This document shows, piece by piece, positions 1-7,929 of a stretch of 64,000 nucleotides of DNA. Source of the DNA: CAZVWJ01 sp964631325 (lineage in GTDB: Bacteria > T1Sed10-126); NCBI GenBank assembly GCA_964631325.1, contig CAZVWJ010000006.1, positions 30,510-94,509 on the forward strand, in the 5' to 3' direction. A program made the position numbers and the translations under genes. A model generated the notes under the pieces. That model saw nothing but the letters and a program-made list of their open reading frames with translations. It made no database searches and had not been told where the DNA came from. Numbering within the stretch: position 1 is the stretch's first letter; each line of letters starts with the position of its first letter.

Positions 1-1
1 T

Positions 2-691
2 AAAGTTAAAGCGGCGGCCCGGGTGAATATTTCCCAGTACCAGAATAAGACAGGCGTCCAGTCCACTGCCAAAAAGGTCGGGAAGGATATACTCGCCGAC
101 GTCAAGGCCTCCGATACAATTATAGCGATTGGTTCCTCGACCGGCGGAGTTAAAACTTTGAAACAGGTAATTCCCAAGCTTCCGGCCTCCACGCCCGGAA
201 CGGTTATTGTTCAGCATATGCCCGGGGGATTTACTACTTCTTTTTCAAACAGATTGGATGAGATGAGCGGTCTGGAAGTTAAGGAGGCCGCGGACGGTGA
301 CCGAGTCCGGCCAGGTCGAGTTTTGTTTGCTCCGGGTAATTATCACATGCTGCTGCGGCGCCGGGGTGCGCAGTATAAAGTTAAGGTTAAGCAGGGCCCC
401 CGGGTTCACCATCAACGCCCCAGCGCCGATGTTCTTTTTAAGTCTGTTGCGAAAGAAGCCGGGGTCAATGCGATTGGTGTGATTCTTACTGGTATGGGTG
501 AGGATGGGGCCGACGGACTGCTGAAAATGAAGCAGGCTGGGGCAAAAACAATCGGCCAGGACGCGGAGACGTCCGTGGTCTATGGCATGCCCAAGATAGC
601 AAAAGAAAAAGGCGCAGTGGAGACCGTATCCTCCCTCGATAAAATCCCCGATTTAATTGTCAGTCGCGTCAAAGAACTTTCGGCGGACTAA
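2..691 (+). CDS. cheB: CheB protein-glutamate methylesterase, 5'-truncated by window edge
   Basis: C-terminal methylesterase domain of the chemotaxis receptor demethylase/deamidase. The frame is open to the first bases of the window and reads KVKAAARVN before the GTG at 23, which looks like the end of a receiver domain and its linker. The gene therefore most likely starts upstream and the GTG is internal. The catalytic residues can be seen: Ser in GSSTGG, His in QHMPGG, Asp in GMGEDGADG. The enzyme removes methyl groups from receptor glutamates to reset adaptation. Chemotaxis genes cheY and cheX lie 2 kb away on the other strand. No terminator is seen after the stop. Confidence 0.92.
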   Translation, partial: KVKAAARVNISQYQNKTGVQSTAKKVGKDILADVKASDTIIAIGSSTGGVKTLKQVIPKLPASTPGTVIVQHMPGGFTTSFSNRLDEMSGLEVKEAADGDRVRPGRVLFAPGNYHMLLRRRGAQYKVKVKQGPRVHHQRPSADVLFKSVAKEAGVNAIGVILTGMGEDGADGLLKMKQAGAKTIGQDAETSVVYGMPKIAKEKGAVETVSSLDKIPDLIVSRVKELSAD

Positions 692-696
692 CTTAT

Positions 697-819
697 CTGG
701 GGACGGAGGAACAGATACAGGAAATATTTGAAGCTATTTATCAACTTATGAAGACGACCGAAGATGAATCGAAGCAAATCGGCTTTATCTCTGAGGAAAA
801 GGATCAAGAGGTTGGTTAA
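697..819 (+). pseudogene. Possible C-terminal remnant of an ORF6N/phage antirepressor-type protein
   Basis: An open frame without a start codon reads LGTEEQIQEIFEAIYQLM and ends with KQIGFISEEKDQEVG. The spacing of an amphipathic helix (IFEAIYQLM) followed by a basic-IGF motif is what I recall at the C-terminus of ORF6N-domain proteins. The N-terminal DNA-binding part is absent because CheB ends only a few bases upstream. If the reading is right this is a scar of a lost accessory gene. A chance open frame cannot be excluded. Confidence 0.3.
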
Positions 820-840
820 TTGCTAGAGGAACTGAAATAT

Positions 841-960
841 CATTCAAGTTCTGGATCCACGGATTACACAGATTGCACAGATTATAACGTCAAGATCAAA
901 ACCTTTATTGGACTGGATTGACTGGATTCAATTAATTCAAAATCTTGTTGATCCTGTCAA
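841..960. repeat. Intergenic repeat with GGATTACACAGATTGCACAG core
   Basis: The stretch from about 849 to 888 (CTGGATCCACGGATTACACA and following) recurs in inverted orientation at about 54195-54236 with few differences. The rest (TTGGACTGGATTGACTGGAT, then AATCTTGTTGATCCTGTCAA) resembles boilerplate often found beside accessory genes in many bacterial genomes. No gene is evident in 820-1036. Confidence 0.5.
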
Positions 961-1036
961 TTTAGCCCTTACATTTTGAGTTTATTAACCAGTTTTATTA
1001 GCTTGGAGATGTTGCCGCGCAATCAAGCTACCAGTT

Positions 1037-1330
1037 TTATCGATTTTTGTTCCTGGTCTGTAATTTCCGGATGAGTTTTATCAGCTCCGAGATGTTTTTA
1101 TGCAGATTTTCTCCTGCGTTGTCGATTTCTTCCTGAAAGGCGGTCTGGATTTTATTTAACCCGTCCGGTTCATCTATAATGTCAATTTTATCGCCGAAGG
1201 TGTCCCGAAAATTATTCTTAATGAATATTTTCATACTCTCCTCAGCGGCTGCATCGCTTGAAAAATCAAACTCGTTTCTTGAATTTTCAAGAATATCGTT
1301 TTGTTCCTTTTCACTTGGTTTTTCCTCCAT
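1037..1330 (-). CDS. Small acidic hypothetical protein, paralogue of the gene at 1641-1850
   Basis: A 97-residue protein if started at the ATG at 1330, which has GAGG eight bases upstream; a GTG at 1339 is the alternative. I do not recognise the family. Residues about 20-70 match the neighbouring 69-residue protein: both carry an (F/L)DFSSD motif, then ES/ETMK, an aromatic-IxxNF block, G(D/E)K(I/L), and a D(E/A)P(D/N)GL motif. This copy adds a C-terminal helical, basic stretch of about 30 residues. No signal peptide or membrane segment is seen. The tandem paralogy suggests both are real genes. Confidence 0.6.
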   Translation of the reverse strand: MEEKPSEKEQNDILENSRNEFDFSSDAAAEESMKIFIKNNFRDTFGDKIDIIDEPDGLNKIQTAFQEEIDNAGENLHKNISELIKLIRKLQTRNKNR

Positions 1331-1435
1331 AATACACACCTCAAATAGCAGGATTACCTCAGACTATAGCACGATTATATCTTCCATTTAATCCCCGGGC
1401 AAATGTCTCGTCCAGAATTCCAGCCCTAACTAAAA

Positions 1436-1462
1436 CCAATTAATTGCTTAATTGGTTTTTTA
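1436..1462. terminator. Hairpin with T-tract, usable on both strands
   Basis: Eight-base-pair stem CCAATTAA / TTAATTGG around a four-base loop, followed by TTTTTT on the plus strand and by TTTTAGTT on the minus strand. It lies between the two small paralogous genes, so it could end minus-strand transcripts reading through from 1641-1850. Confidence 0.55.
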
Positions 1463-1569
1463 GTGAGACTTTCAAGGTTATTAATTTTGAAAAATTGAAG
1501 TAAATTTTAAAGCCCAGGGAGGGATTTTTGATTTGGGTGTAATTTTTTTCTGAGAAATATAGTGAATAT

Positions 1570-1603
1570 AAAAAAAGCCCGGGTTCCCGATCAGGAACCC
1601 GGG
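1570..1603 (-). terminator. Strong intrinsic terminator of the 69-residue gene
   Basis: On the minus strand a perfect ten-base-pair stem CCCGGGTTCC / GGAACCCGGG is followed by a run of seven T. It lies about 40 bases after the stop codon of the minus-strand gene at 1641-1850. Confidence 0.85.
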
Positions 1604-1640
1604 GATATGTGGCAGTGGAATGAATAATAACAGTACTATA

Positions 1641-1850
1641 TTAGGCCACTTTGAAGATTTCTTCGGCCGAAATTCCTTTTTCTTCCACCATTTTGCGCAC
1701 TTCCTGGTGGAGCAGCTCCAGGCCGTTAGGAGCATCGAGAAGCTTAAGCTTCTCACCCAGCAGATCAGAAAAATTTTCCCGGATATAGGTTTTCATCGTT
1801 TCCCGGGCTGTTTCATCGCTGGAAAAGTCTAACTCTATCTCCTGGCTCAT
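1641..1850 (-). CDS. Small acidic hypothetical protein (69 residues)
   Basis: Starts at an ATG preceded by GGGAGGTGG at six bases, a strong ribosome binding site, and is followed by a strong terminator, so it is very likely translated. Unknown family. It shares the core (LDFSSD, ETMK, YIRENF, GEKLKLLDAPNGLE) with the protein at 1037-1330. No transmembrane segment and no cysteines. Its own good start site and terminator suggest a separate transcription unit. Confidence 0.72.
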   Translation of the reverse strand: MSQEIELDFSSDETARETMKTYIRENFSDLLGEKLKLLDAPNGLELLHQEVRKMVEEKGISAEEIFKVA

Positions 1851-2006
1851 TATTGACCACCTCCCGTCCTGTGTTTAAATATTGTATTCAATCATTATCA
1901 TCGACACCCCCCGGCTACCCTTTAAGTAAAAATTGTGATTTTAAAATATGAGTCCACTCTAAAAAAGTGTCTAAAGAAAAATCTGACACCTAAATAAGCC
2001 TCTCCG

Positions 2007-2250
2007 AAAAGTCCCCTCTCCTCTGGCGGGAGAGGGTCAGGGTGAGGGGGAAAAAGGTCAAGGGCGTGGTTCGGCCTCTACGAGGCCTCTTCACCCCCAC
2101 CTTAATCTTCCCCATCAAGGGGGAGGAGATTTTAGACCCTTTTCGGAGAGCGTGTAAATAGTCTTGTAAATCCATTTTCACCCCCATCTAAATAACGCGC
2201 ATACGTCACAGGCCTTCCCCCATCAGGGAGAAAGATTTTTTAGAGCAAAC
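2007..2250. repeat. Dispersed intergenic repeat, copy 1 (compound)
   Basis: Contains several modules of the family found about ten times in the window: CCCTCTCCTCTGGCGGGAGA with AGGGTCAGGGTGAGGGGG, then TCACCCCCACCTTAATCTTC with its inverted partner, then TCACCCCCATCTAAATAACG. The modules form purine/pyrimidine inverted repeats. No convincing gene is present in 1851-2308. Confidence 0.7.
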
Positions 2251-2308
2251 TCAAAATATAAAAGGAGATTTTAATGGACTTTTGTAAAAAAATAGAAAGG
2301 AAAGCTAA

Positions 2309-2782
2309 TTAATTTTCCTGGATGTTTACGTTAATCAGGACCGTACCAAGGTTTGTATTCAGGGGGACCTGGAGGTATTTTGAGGAAACGCTGTCACTGA
2401 TTTCCATATCTTCCCCAACTATCAACGAGGGAGGAGTTATATCAATGTGTTTGCCGTCTAATTGCTTGTGTAATTTGCTGGAAGCATTACCGGTAATGAT
2501 GTTTCCGAGCTCCTGGATAGTGGAGCGAACCATGTCATTTAAGCCGGGGATATCTTCGCCGTTCATTTTACTGGCCACTTTTACCGCCGTAATTCGATTC
2601 ATATCGTAAATTACTCGCCCCTCGATATCACCGGAAATTCCTATATATGTGGCTGTCCCCAGGCTCTGGGAAGGAGAATCAGAAATATCCAGCTCACCTC
2701 GATCAATTTCTATACCGGGAATGAACTGTTCAAGGGTAGAAATAGCTGAAGTGACAAAAGGATTGATGTATTCTGCTTTCAT
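2309..2782 (-). CDS. cheX: CheX-like CheY-P phosphatase
   Basis: 157 residues, the usual length of CheX. The family signature is present near residues 88-100: IQELGNIITGNASSKL supplies the acidic and Asn residues that attack phosphorylated CheY (E..N pattern). CheX removes the phosphoryl group from CheY-P and so ends the motor signal. The ATG is preceded by AAAGGAG at seven bases. It lies directly after cheY with four bases between them, so the pair is probably co-transcribed, giving regulator and phosphatase together. Confidence 0.88.
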   Translation of the reverse strand: MKAEYINPFVTSAISTLEQFIPGIEIDRGELDISDSPSQSLGTATYIGISGDIEGRVIYDMNRITAVKVASKMNGEDIPGLNDMVRSTIQELGNIITGNASSKLHKQLDGKHIDITPPSLIVGEDMEISDSVSSKYLQVPLNTNLGTVLINVNIQEN

Positions 2783-2786
2783 TAAA

Positions 2787-3212
2787 TTACTCCTTTAAAA
2801 CTTTTTCCAACCGATTAAATACATCCTCTCGCTGGAATGGTTTTACAATAAAATGTTTTGCACCTTTCATTACGCACTTTTTTACTGTGTCCTCCTGTCC
2901 CATTGCGCTTACCATAACTACGTTTAAATCTGGTTTCATGTCGAGAATTTTTTCCAGAGCGGTGATCCCGTCCATCTCCGGCATGGTAATATCCAGGGTG
3001 ATAAAATCAAGCTCATCTCCGTGTTCTTCAACCGCCGCTACGGCTTCTTCACCATTAGTAGCGGTATCAACTACTTCAGTATCAAATGATTCTAACATTC
3101 GAACCAGATTTTTAACCATAAAATCAGAATCGTCAACAACCAGGCATTTATAAGGCTCGTCATCTTCGTTTGTTTCTAAGGTTAACAGATGTTCATCATC
3201 AGCAGTAACCAC
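2787..3212 (-). CDS. cheY: CheY-type response regulator
   Basis: Single receiver domain with no output domain. It carries the acidic pair in VVDDSDF, the phosphoacceptor Asp in ITLDITMPEMDG, the conserved Ser in VMVSAMG and the Lys in FIVKPF. The start is uncertain: the frame opens at a GTG at 3221, but GGAG lies eight bases before a second GTG at 3212, which I prefer. About 20 acidic residues precede the receiver fold, a little more than in typical CheY. The cheX gene follows at once, so its product probably dephosphorylates this regulator. Confidence 0.9.
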   Translation of the reverse strand: MVTADDEHLLTLETNEDDEPYKCLVVDDSDFMVKNLVRMLESFDTEVVDTATNGEEAVAAVEEHGDELDFITLDITMPEMDGITALEKILDMKPDLNVVMVSAMGQEDTVKKCVMKGAKHFIVKPFQREDVFNRLEKVLKE

Positions 3213-3491
3213 TGTTACCACTCCAGTCTTAATTTTATCTGAATTATATTATGATATATGGCCTGTTGCTTCAAGAGTAAACCAGTAACTTGCAATTAAT
3301 TATAAAATACTTTTTCGTTTTCAGCAATAAATACAGTGGGCCCCTCAGTGTATTTTCATGATTAAAATTATTATAGTCGCTTATCGTTTATTGGTAAATA
3401 TTACCGATCGTTCTTTGATTCTGGAGTGCGGTTATTTTTTTCCTTGTTCGGAATGATGTTTGGGGGGTTTGAGTAGAAACCGATTTTTTTG

Positions 3492-3520
3492 TTGCAAAAC
3501 TCCGGAAAATTTAGTAGTGT
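3492..3520 (+). promoter_or_regulatory. Possible sigma-A promoter of the ylxM-ffh region
   Basis: TTGCAA and TAGTGT separated by 17 bases, 34 bases before the ylxM ATG. The -10 box is poor. The rest of 3222-3553 is AT-rich and shows no gene. Confidence 0.3.
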
Positions 3521-3553
3521 AAATGGTCTTGGCTTGACAGGGTGATTTTGTTT

Positions 3554-3880
3554 ATGCTTGAAAAAACGGTCCGTCTCAATCGATTGTTTGATTTTTACGG
3601 GACACTTTTGACTGAACAGCAGGCTAAAATTTTAAAATTGTATTACCACCAGGATCTATCACTTTCAGAAATTGCTACCAGCGAAAATTGTTCTCGCCAG
3701 GCGGTTCACGATACTTTGAACCGGGCAGCCAGTAATCTTGAAAAATACGAACGGAAACTTGAATTTTTAAGTAAACGTGAGCAACAAAAAAAGAAATTAA
3801 TTAAGCTTAAAAATCAATTGAAAGCCAATGAAACAGAAAACGCAAAAAAAACGCTCGCTGAAGTATTGCAATTATTTTAA
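3554..3880 (+). CDS. ylxM: YlxM/UPF0122 helix-turn-helix protein
   Basis: 108 residues, start ATG at 3554 with AGGGTGA nine bases upstream; the frame extends to a GTG at 3542 but family members begin MLEKT. The N-terminal half has the family pattern RLFDFYGTLLTEQQAKIL followed by a sigma-70 region 4-like helix-turn-helix (LSLSEIATSENCSRQAVHDT). The C-terminal half is basic and helical. YlxM is usually encoded with ffh and in some species modulates SRP GTPase activity; here ffh follows 500 bases later, separated by repeats. Confidence 0.9.
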   Translation: MLEKTVRLNRLFDFYGTLLTEQQAKILKLYYHQDLSLSEIATSENCSRQAVHDTLNRAASNLEKYERKLEFLSKREQQKKKLIKLKNQLKANETENAKKTLAEVLQLF

Positions 3881-3940
3881 CATATTTTAATGGATGGTCA
3901 CTTTGCCGGAGTATATTAACTTTTGGTTTTGGTAATTACT

Positions 3941-4283
3941 CACCTATCCCCTCCCCCCAGCGGGCGGCTGGCTTGCCCGGCGCATGGACAGGGTCAGGGT
4001 GAGGGAGACATTCTAGCGTTTTCAATAAAATAGCTGAGTTAAAAGGTCTTTTCAAATCCTTTTTCACCCCATCTTAATAGCGTGTACGCGTCACAAGTCT
4101 TTCCCCATCAAAGGGGAAAGAGATTAGGTGAGTTACAACTTTTGTTTGAAATCTTGAATTCAACTATCAAATGCAACAACTTTCATTCCTCCCCCTTGTT
4201 GGGGGAGGTTAGGTGGGGGTGAACACTGTTCGTGTCATCGTTCCCCCTCCCCTTAGTCCCCTCCCACCAGGGGAGGGGAGATA
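3941..4283. repeat. Dispersed intergenic repeat, copy 2 (compound)
   Basis: A run of several modules between ylxM and ffh: CTCACCTATCCCCTCCCCCC and its purine-rich partner, a TCTTTCCCCATCAAAGGGGA hairpin, and TCCCCCTTGTTGGGGGAGG with GTTAGGTGGGGGTG. It separates ylxM from ffh, which are normally adjacent. No gene is seen in 3881-4382. Confidence 0.7.
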
Positions 4284-4382
4284 TAGTGGCAGTCGTTACT
4301 GTTTTATGTTGCACTTAGTTGTTTAATTCACCAATGAAAAGAATCTAGCCGGAGTGGCTTAATATAAGCGGAGTTGGTAGTA

Positions 4383-5741
4383 ATGTTTGATTCCCTGACT
4401 GAAAAATTAAACGAAACTTTTAAACAATTTAGAGGCCAGGGGAAGCTGTCCGCCGGGGAAGTTAAAGACGGCGTTAAGGAAATTCGGCGGATCCTGCTGG
4501 CTGCTGACGTCCATTATTCAGTAGTAAAAAAGTTTATTAATTCTGTAGAAGAAAAAGCTGTTGGCGAGGAGGTCCTGGACAGCCTGACTCCCGGTGAACA
4601 GATTATCAGTATTGTTCGAGAAGAGTTAGAAGAGGTCCTCGGGTTGGAACGAGTGGAGCTTGATCTGGGCCAGGCTACTCCTACACCGATAATGCTGGTT
4701 GGCCTCCAGGGGACTGGTAAAACTACAACCTGTGGTAAACTGGCGAAAATGTACTCCGAGCAGGGGAATTCCCCTCTGCTTTATTCAGCCGACTATCGAC
4801 GTCCGGCTGCCAGAGAGCAACTCCGTCAGGTTGCCGAGGAAAATGATCTGGAATTATTTCGTCATGAATTTGACGATCCCCGGGGGGACCTGGAAAATGT
4901 GCGGGATTATGCCCGTCAGAATGGGAAGAATCCCCTGATAATTGATACCGCCGGGCGGTTAAATATAGACGAACCTATGCTTGAAGAAATCCGGGATTAT
5001 TCTCAGATTTTATCCGAGATGAAAGTTTTGCTTGTTATTGACGGGATGATGGGACAGGAAGCCTTAAACGTAGCGGATGATTTCGGAGAGTCAGTTGACC
5101 TTGACGGATTAATTTTGACTAAGATGGAGGGGGACGCTCGAGGCGGAGCAGCCATTAGTGCCAGAGAAGTAACCGGAGTCCCTATTTTATATCTGGGGAC
5201 GGGAGAAAAAATAGATGCTCTGGAACCATTCCATCCGGATCGGATGGCCTCACGAATTCTGGGGATGGGAGATGTGTTTTCTTTAATTGAGGAGGCTGAG
5301 GAAGCCGCTGCTGAAGAAGACCAGGAAGAGATGCAGAAGCGGTTTATGGAAGGTAAAATTACGATGGCTGATCTTGATAAACAGCTTGATCAGCTTAAAA
5401 ATATGGGACCGCTGGAGGGGATTTTAGAAAAATTGCCCGGAGGTTTTCAACTTAAAGACCAGCTCCAACAAGGAGATTTTGAGCCGGAAGATATTGATCG
5501 AATGCAAGCAATAATTCGGTCAATGACCCCCGAGGAAAAGAAAAAACCGGATATTATAGACGGCTCCCGCCGCCGGCGGATTGCTAATGGGAGCGGGACC
5601 TCACGGCAATTAGTCAATCAGCTTCTCCAGCAGTTTAAGATGATGAAAACCATGATGGATAAAATGCGGAACAACCAGGGAATGCTCCAAAATATGGCTT
5701 CACAGATGGGGCTCGGAGGTGGAATGGGCGGACTGCCTTGA
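4383..5741 (+). CDS. ffh: Signal recognition particle GTPase Ffh
   Basis: 452 residues from the ATG at 4383 (MFDSLTEKL is the family start; a TTG at 4374 is also in frame). N domain at residues 1-90. G domain with the P-loop GLQGTGKTTTCGKLA, DTAGR and TKMEGDARGG. M domain from about residue 300, ending in a Met-rich stretch (MMKTMMDKMRNNQG and GGGMGG) that binds signal peptides and 4.5S RNA. It targets nascent membrane proteins to the FtsY receptor. It heads a run with rpsP, rimM, trmD and rplS. Confidence 0.97.
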   Translation: MFDSLTEKLNETFKQFRGQGKLSAGEVKDGVKEIRRILLAADVHYSVVKKFINSVEEKAVGEEVLDSLTPGEQIISIVREELEEVLGLERVELDLGQATPTPIMLVGLQGTGKTTTCGKLAKMYSEQGNSPLLYSADYRRPAAREQLRQVAEENDLELFRHEFDDPRGDLENVRDYARQNGKNPLIIDTAGRLNIDEPMLEEIRDYSQILSEMKVLLVIDGMMGQEALNVADDFGESVDLDGLILTKMEGDARGGAAISAREVTGVPILYLGTGEKIDALEPFHPDRMASRILGMGDVFSLIEEAEEAAAEEDQEEMQKRFMEGKITMADLDKQLDQLKNMGPLEGILEKLPGGFQLKDQLQQGDFEPEDIDRMQAIIRSMTPEEKKKPDIIDGSRRRRIANGSGTSRQLVNQLLQQFKMMKTMMDKMRNNQGMLQNMASQMGLGGGMGGLP

Positions 5742-5854
5742 AGCGGAGGATAGTGATTGAGTGATGCGGCAAGTTCATAGCCCCTAACCAAATAAAGCGA
5801 AAATAACACAGAGACGGAGAGAAATATGAATTAATTAATTCAGGAGTGATTTTG

Positions 5855-6109
5855 ATGTCAGTAAGGTTAAGATTACAGAGAAAAGGAAAGAAAAAAGCCC
5901 CTTATTACCGGCTGGTAGCAACTAATAGGTCCGCTGCCCCCCAGTCTGATTACATAGAGTCGCTTGGCTTTTATCGTCCGGTTGCTTCCGGGGAAGAGCA
6001 GGAGGTTGAATTGAAGGACGAGCGAATTGACTACTGGTTGGAAAACGGTGCTCAGCCTTCAAGTTCTGTCAAAGACTTACTGCGAAAAGCGGGAATCACA
6101 GAAGAATAA
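5855..6109 (+). CDS. rpsP: 30S ribosomal protein bS16
   Basis: 84 residues from the ATG at 5855, which has AGGAG eight bases upstream. The N-terminus SVRLRLQRKGKKKAPYYRLV is diagnostic. The tail is slightly acidic. In most Bacillota a KH-domain gene (khpA) lies between rpsP and rimM; here only 26 bases separate them, so it is absent from this locus. Confidence 0.97.
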   Translation: MSVRLRLQRKGKKKAPYYRLVATNRSAAPQSDYIESLGFYRPVASGEEQEVELKDERIDYWLENGAQPSSSVKDLLRKAGITEE

Positions 6110-6135
6110 GATCTCAACCGGGGAGTTGGTTTGGC

Positions 6136-6684
6136 ATGAGTGAGCCTTCCGCAGCGCAGGAACCGGATGAGATTATGGTGGGAAAAATTATTAAGACCCA
6201 CGGAATTGATGGAGCTGTGATAGTGGCGCCGGAAACTGATTTTGTTGAAGAAAGATTCTCCGAGGGAAGTCAGTTGTATATCCGTGATCAGGGCGACAAA
6301 CAGAAAGTAACGGTGGTTAGTGCCCGGGAACACCAGGGGAATTTTATTGTTGAATTTAAAACTATACAGGGATGTGATGAAGCAGAAAAATTGCGCGGGG
6401 CTGACCTGGTGGTTCCCCGGGAAGCGGCAATTGAACTGCCTGCGGGAGATTATTATGGTTTCGAGTTACTTGATGTGTCGGTTTACAGTCAGGCCGGGGA
6501 ACTACTGGGAACTGTAAATGATTTCTGGCAGTCGGGGGGACAGAGGGGAATGGAAATCAAGAGTAATAAATACGGTAAAATTGATTTACCATTACATATT
6601 GAGTTGGTTGAAAAGATAGATCGTGAGACGAAAAAAATTGTGATTAATTTACCTCGCGGCTGGAAAAGTTTAATCCGTGACTGA
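6136..6684 (+). CDS. rimM: Ribosome maturation factor RimM
   Basis: 182 residues, usual length. The N-terminal domain has VGKIIKTHGIDGAVIV, the family's G-x-hydrophobic-x-x-x-HG-x-x-G motif. The C-terminal PRC-barrel domain has YYGFELLDVSVY and ends DLPLHIELVEKIDRETKKI then INLPRGW. It binds S19 and assists maturation of the 30S head. It lies between rpsP and trmD as usual. Confidence 0.95.
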   Translation: MSEPSAAQEPDEIMVGKIIKTHGIDGAVIVAPETDFVEERFSEGSQLYIRDQGDKQKVTVVSAREHQGNFIVEFKTIQGCDEAEKLRGADLVVPREAAIELPAGDYYGFELLDVSVYSQAGELLGTVNDFWQSGGQRGMEIKSNKYGKIDLPLHIELVEKIDRETKKIVINLPRGWKSLIRD

Positions 6685-6690
6685 TTTCTG

Positions 6691-7368
6691 ATGAAGTTTC
6701 ATTTATTAACCGTTTTTCCGGCTCTGTACCGGCCATTTTTACAATATGGGATGCTAGCCCGGGCAAGGAAAAAGGATTTGGTGGATGTTTATCCCTGGAG
6801 TTTACGACGATTTACCGGTGACCAATCCGGAGAAATTGATGATCGCGCTTATGGCGGCCAGGCCGGAATGGTGATGAAACCGGAGCCCTATTTTCGTGGG
6901 GTTGAACACTTAAAGCAATACGTTTCTGCTGACACGCCGGTTCTTTTTACCGGTGCAGCGGGAAAGGAGTTTGATCAACAGGCGGCAAAAGACTTGTCGG
7001 CTCGCGAAGAGCTAATTATTCTTACGGGGCGTTATGAGGGTGTTGACCAGCGGGTAAAAGCGGAAGTAGTGGATGAAACCTGGTCAATCGGCTCTTACAT
7101 TACCCCGGGCGGCGATTTACCCGCTCTGGTTTTAATGTCGGCAATAATTCGGCAAATTCCGGGTGTTGTAGGGAATGAACGGTCGGTTGCTACAGATAGT
7201 TACCAGCAAGAACAATTGGCTGCACCTGTTTACACTCGGCCGGCTGAATTTCGCGGTTTTGAAGTCCCTGAAGTTTTGCTTTCGGGGAACCATAAAAAAA
7301 TAGCTCAATGGAACAAAAAACAGGCTTTGAAACGGACCCGGGAACAAAAACCAGAATTACTGGAATAA
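6691..7368 (+). CDS. trmD: tRNA (guanine-37-N1)-methyltransferase TrmD
   Basis: 225 residues, SPOUT-class knot methyltransferase using S-adenosylmethionine. Diagnostic motifs: FHLLTVFPALY at the start, DDRAYGGQAGMVMKPEP, LTGRYEGVDQRV and the knot segment GGDLPALVLMSAIIRQIPG. It methylates G37 next to the anticodon and prevents +1 frameshifting. Six bases separate it from rimM, indicating one operon. Confidence 0.96.
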   Translation: MKFHLLTVFPALYRPFLQYGMLARARKKDLVDVYPWSLRRFTGDQSGEIDDRAYGGQAGMVMKPEPYFRGVEHLKQYVSADTPVLFTGAAGKEFDQQAAKDLSAREELIILTGRYEGVDQRVKAEVVDETWSIGSYITPGGDLPALVLMSAIIRQIPGVVGNERSVATDSYQQEQLAAPVYTRPAEFRGFEVPEVLLSGNHKKIAQWNKKQALKRTREQKPELLE

Positions 7369-7419
7369 GAATTTATTTTAAGAAACTTACTTTAGAATTT
7401 TTATTAGGAGGCGTAAACT

Positions 7420-7926
7420 ATGAAACAATCAACCCAGGAAGTAATCAAGGATGAATTACCCGAGGCCAATTACCCGGATTTTAGTCCCGGGGATAAAATC
7501 CGAGTAGAAACTGAAGAAGAAATTGGTGGCCAGTTGCGGAAACGTTTTTTTGAAGGAATATGTATTGGCCGCAAGGGGGAAGGAATAGACCAAACTTTTA
7601 AGGTTCGCAAGGAGAGTTTTGGGGTAGGAATTGAACGTATATTTCCTCTTTACTCACCAATCATTGAGACTATTAAAGTCATCAGAAAAGGTGTAGTAAA
7701 CCAGGCAAAGTTAAATTATCTTTCCGAGAAGTCTTCCAAGGAAGCAAGGATCGATGAAAAACGAGTGGATCTCGATGAAATTAACGCTCCCGCTTCAAAA
7801 TCAGGGAAATCAGCTCCTGAGGAAGTGGATGAATCATTCGAAGAAGCGGAAGAACCGTTGGAAAAAACCGGGGAGTCCGAACAAGAGGAACAGGAAGAAG
7901 CGGAGGAAGAGGACGAGGAGGAATAG
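7420..7926 (+). CDS. rplS: 50S ribosomal protein bL19 with acidic C-terminal extension
   Basis: 168 residues against about 115 in the family. Residues 1-115 are a normal L19 (FSPGDKIRVETEEEI, RKESFGVGIERIFPLYSP, AKLNYLSEKSSKEARI). Residues about 120-168 form an added tail dominated by Glu, Asp, Ser and Pro, ending EEAEEEDEEE. There is no frame change, so the tail is part of the same reading frame. AGGAGG precedes the ATG. An acidic tail on a ribosomal protein fits a halophilic host, but that reading is inference. Confidence 0.95.
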   Translation: MKQSTQEVIKDELPEANYPDFSPGDKIRVETEEEIGGQLRKRFFEGICIGRKGEGIDQTFKVRKESFGVGIERIFPLYSPIIETIKVIRKGVVNQAKLNYLSEKSSKEARIDEKRVDLDEINAPASKSGKSAPEEVDESFEEAEEPLEKTGESEQEEQEEAEEEDEEE

Positions 7927-7929
7927 TTT

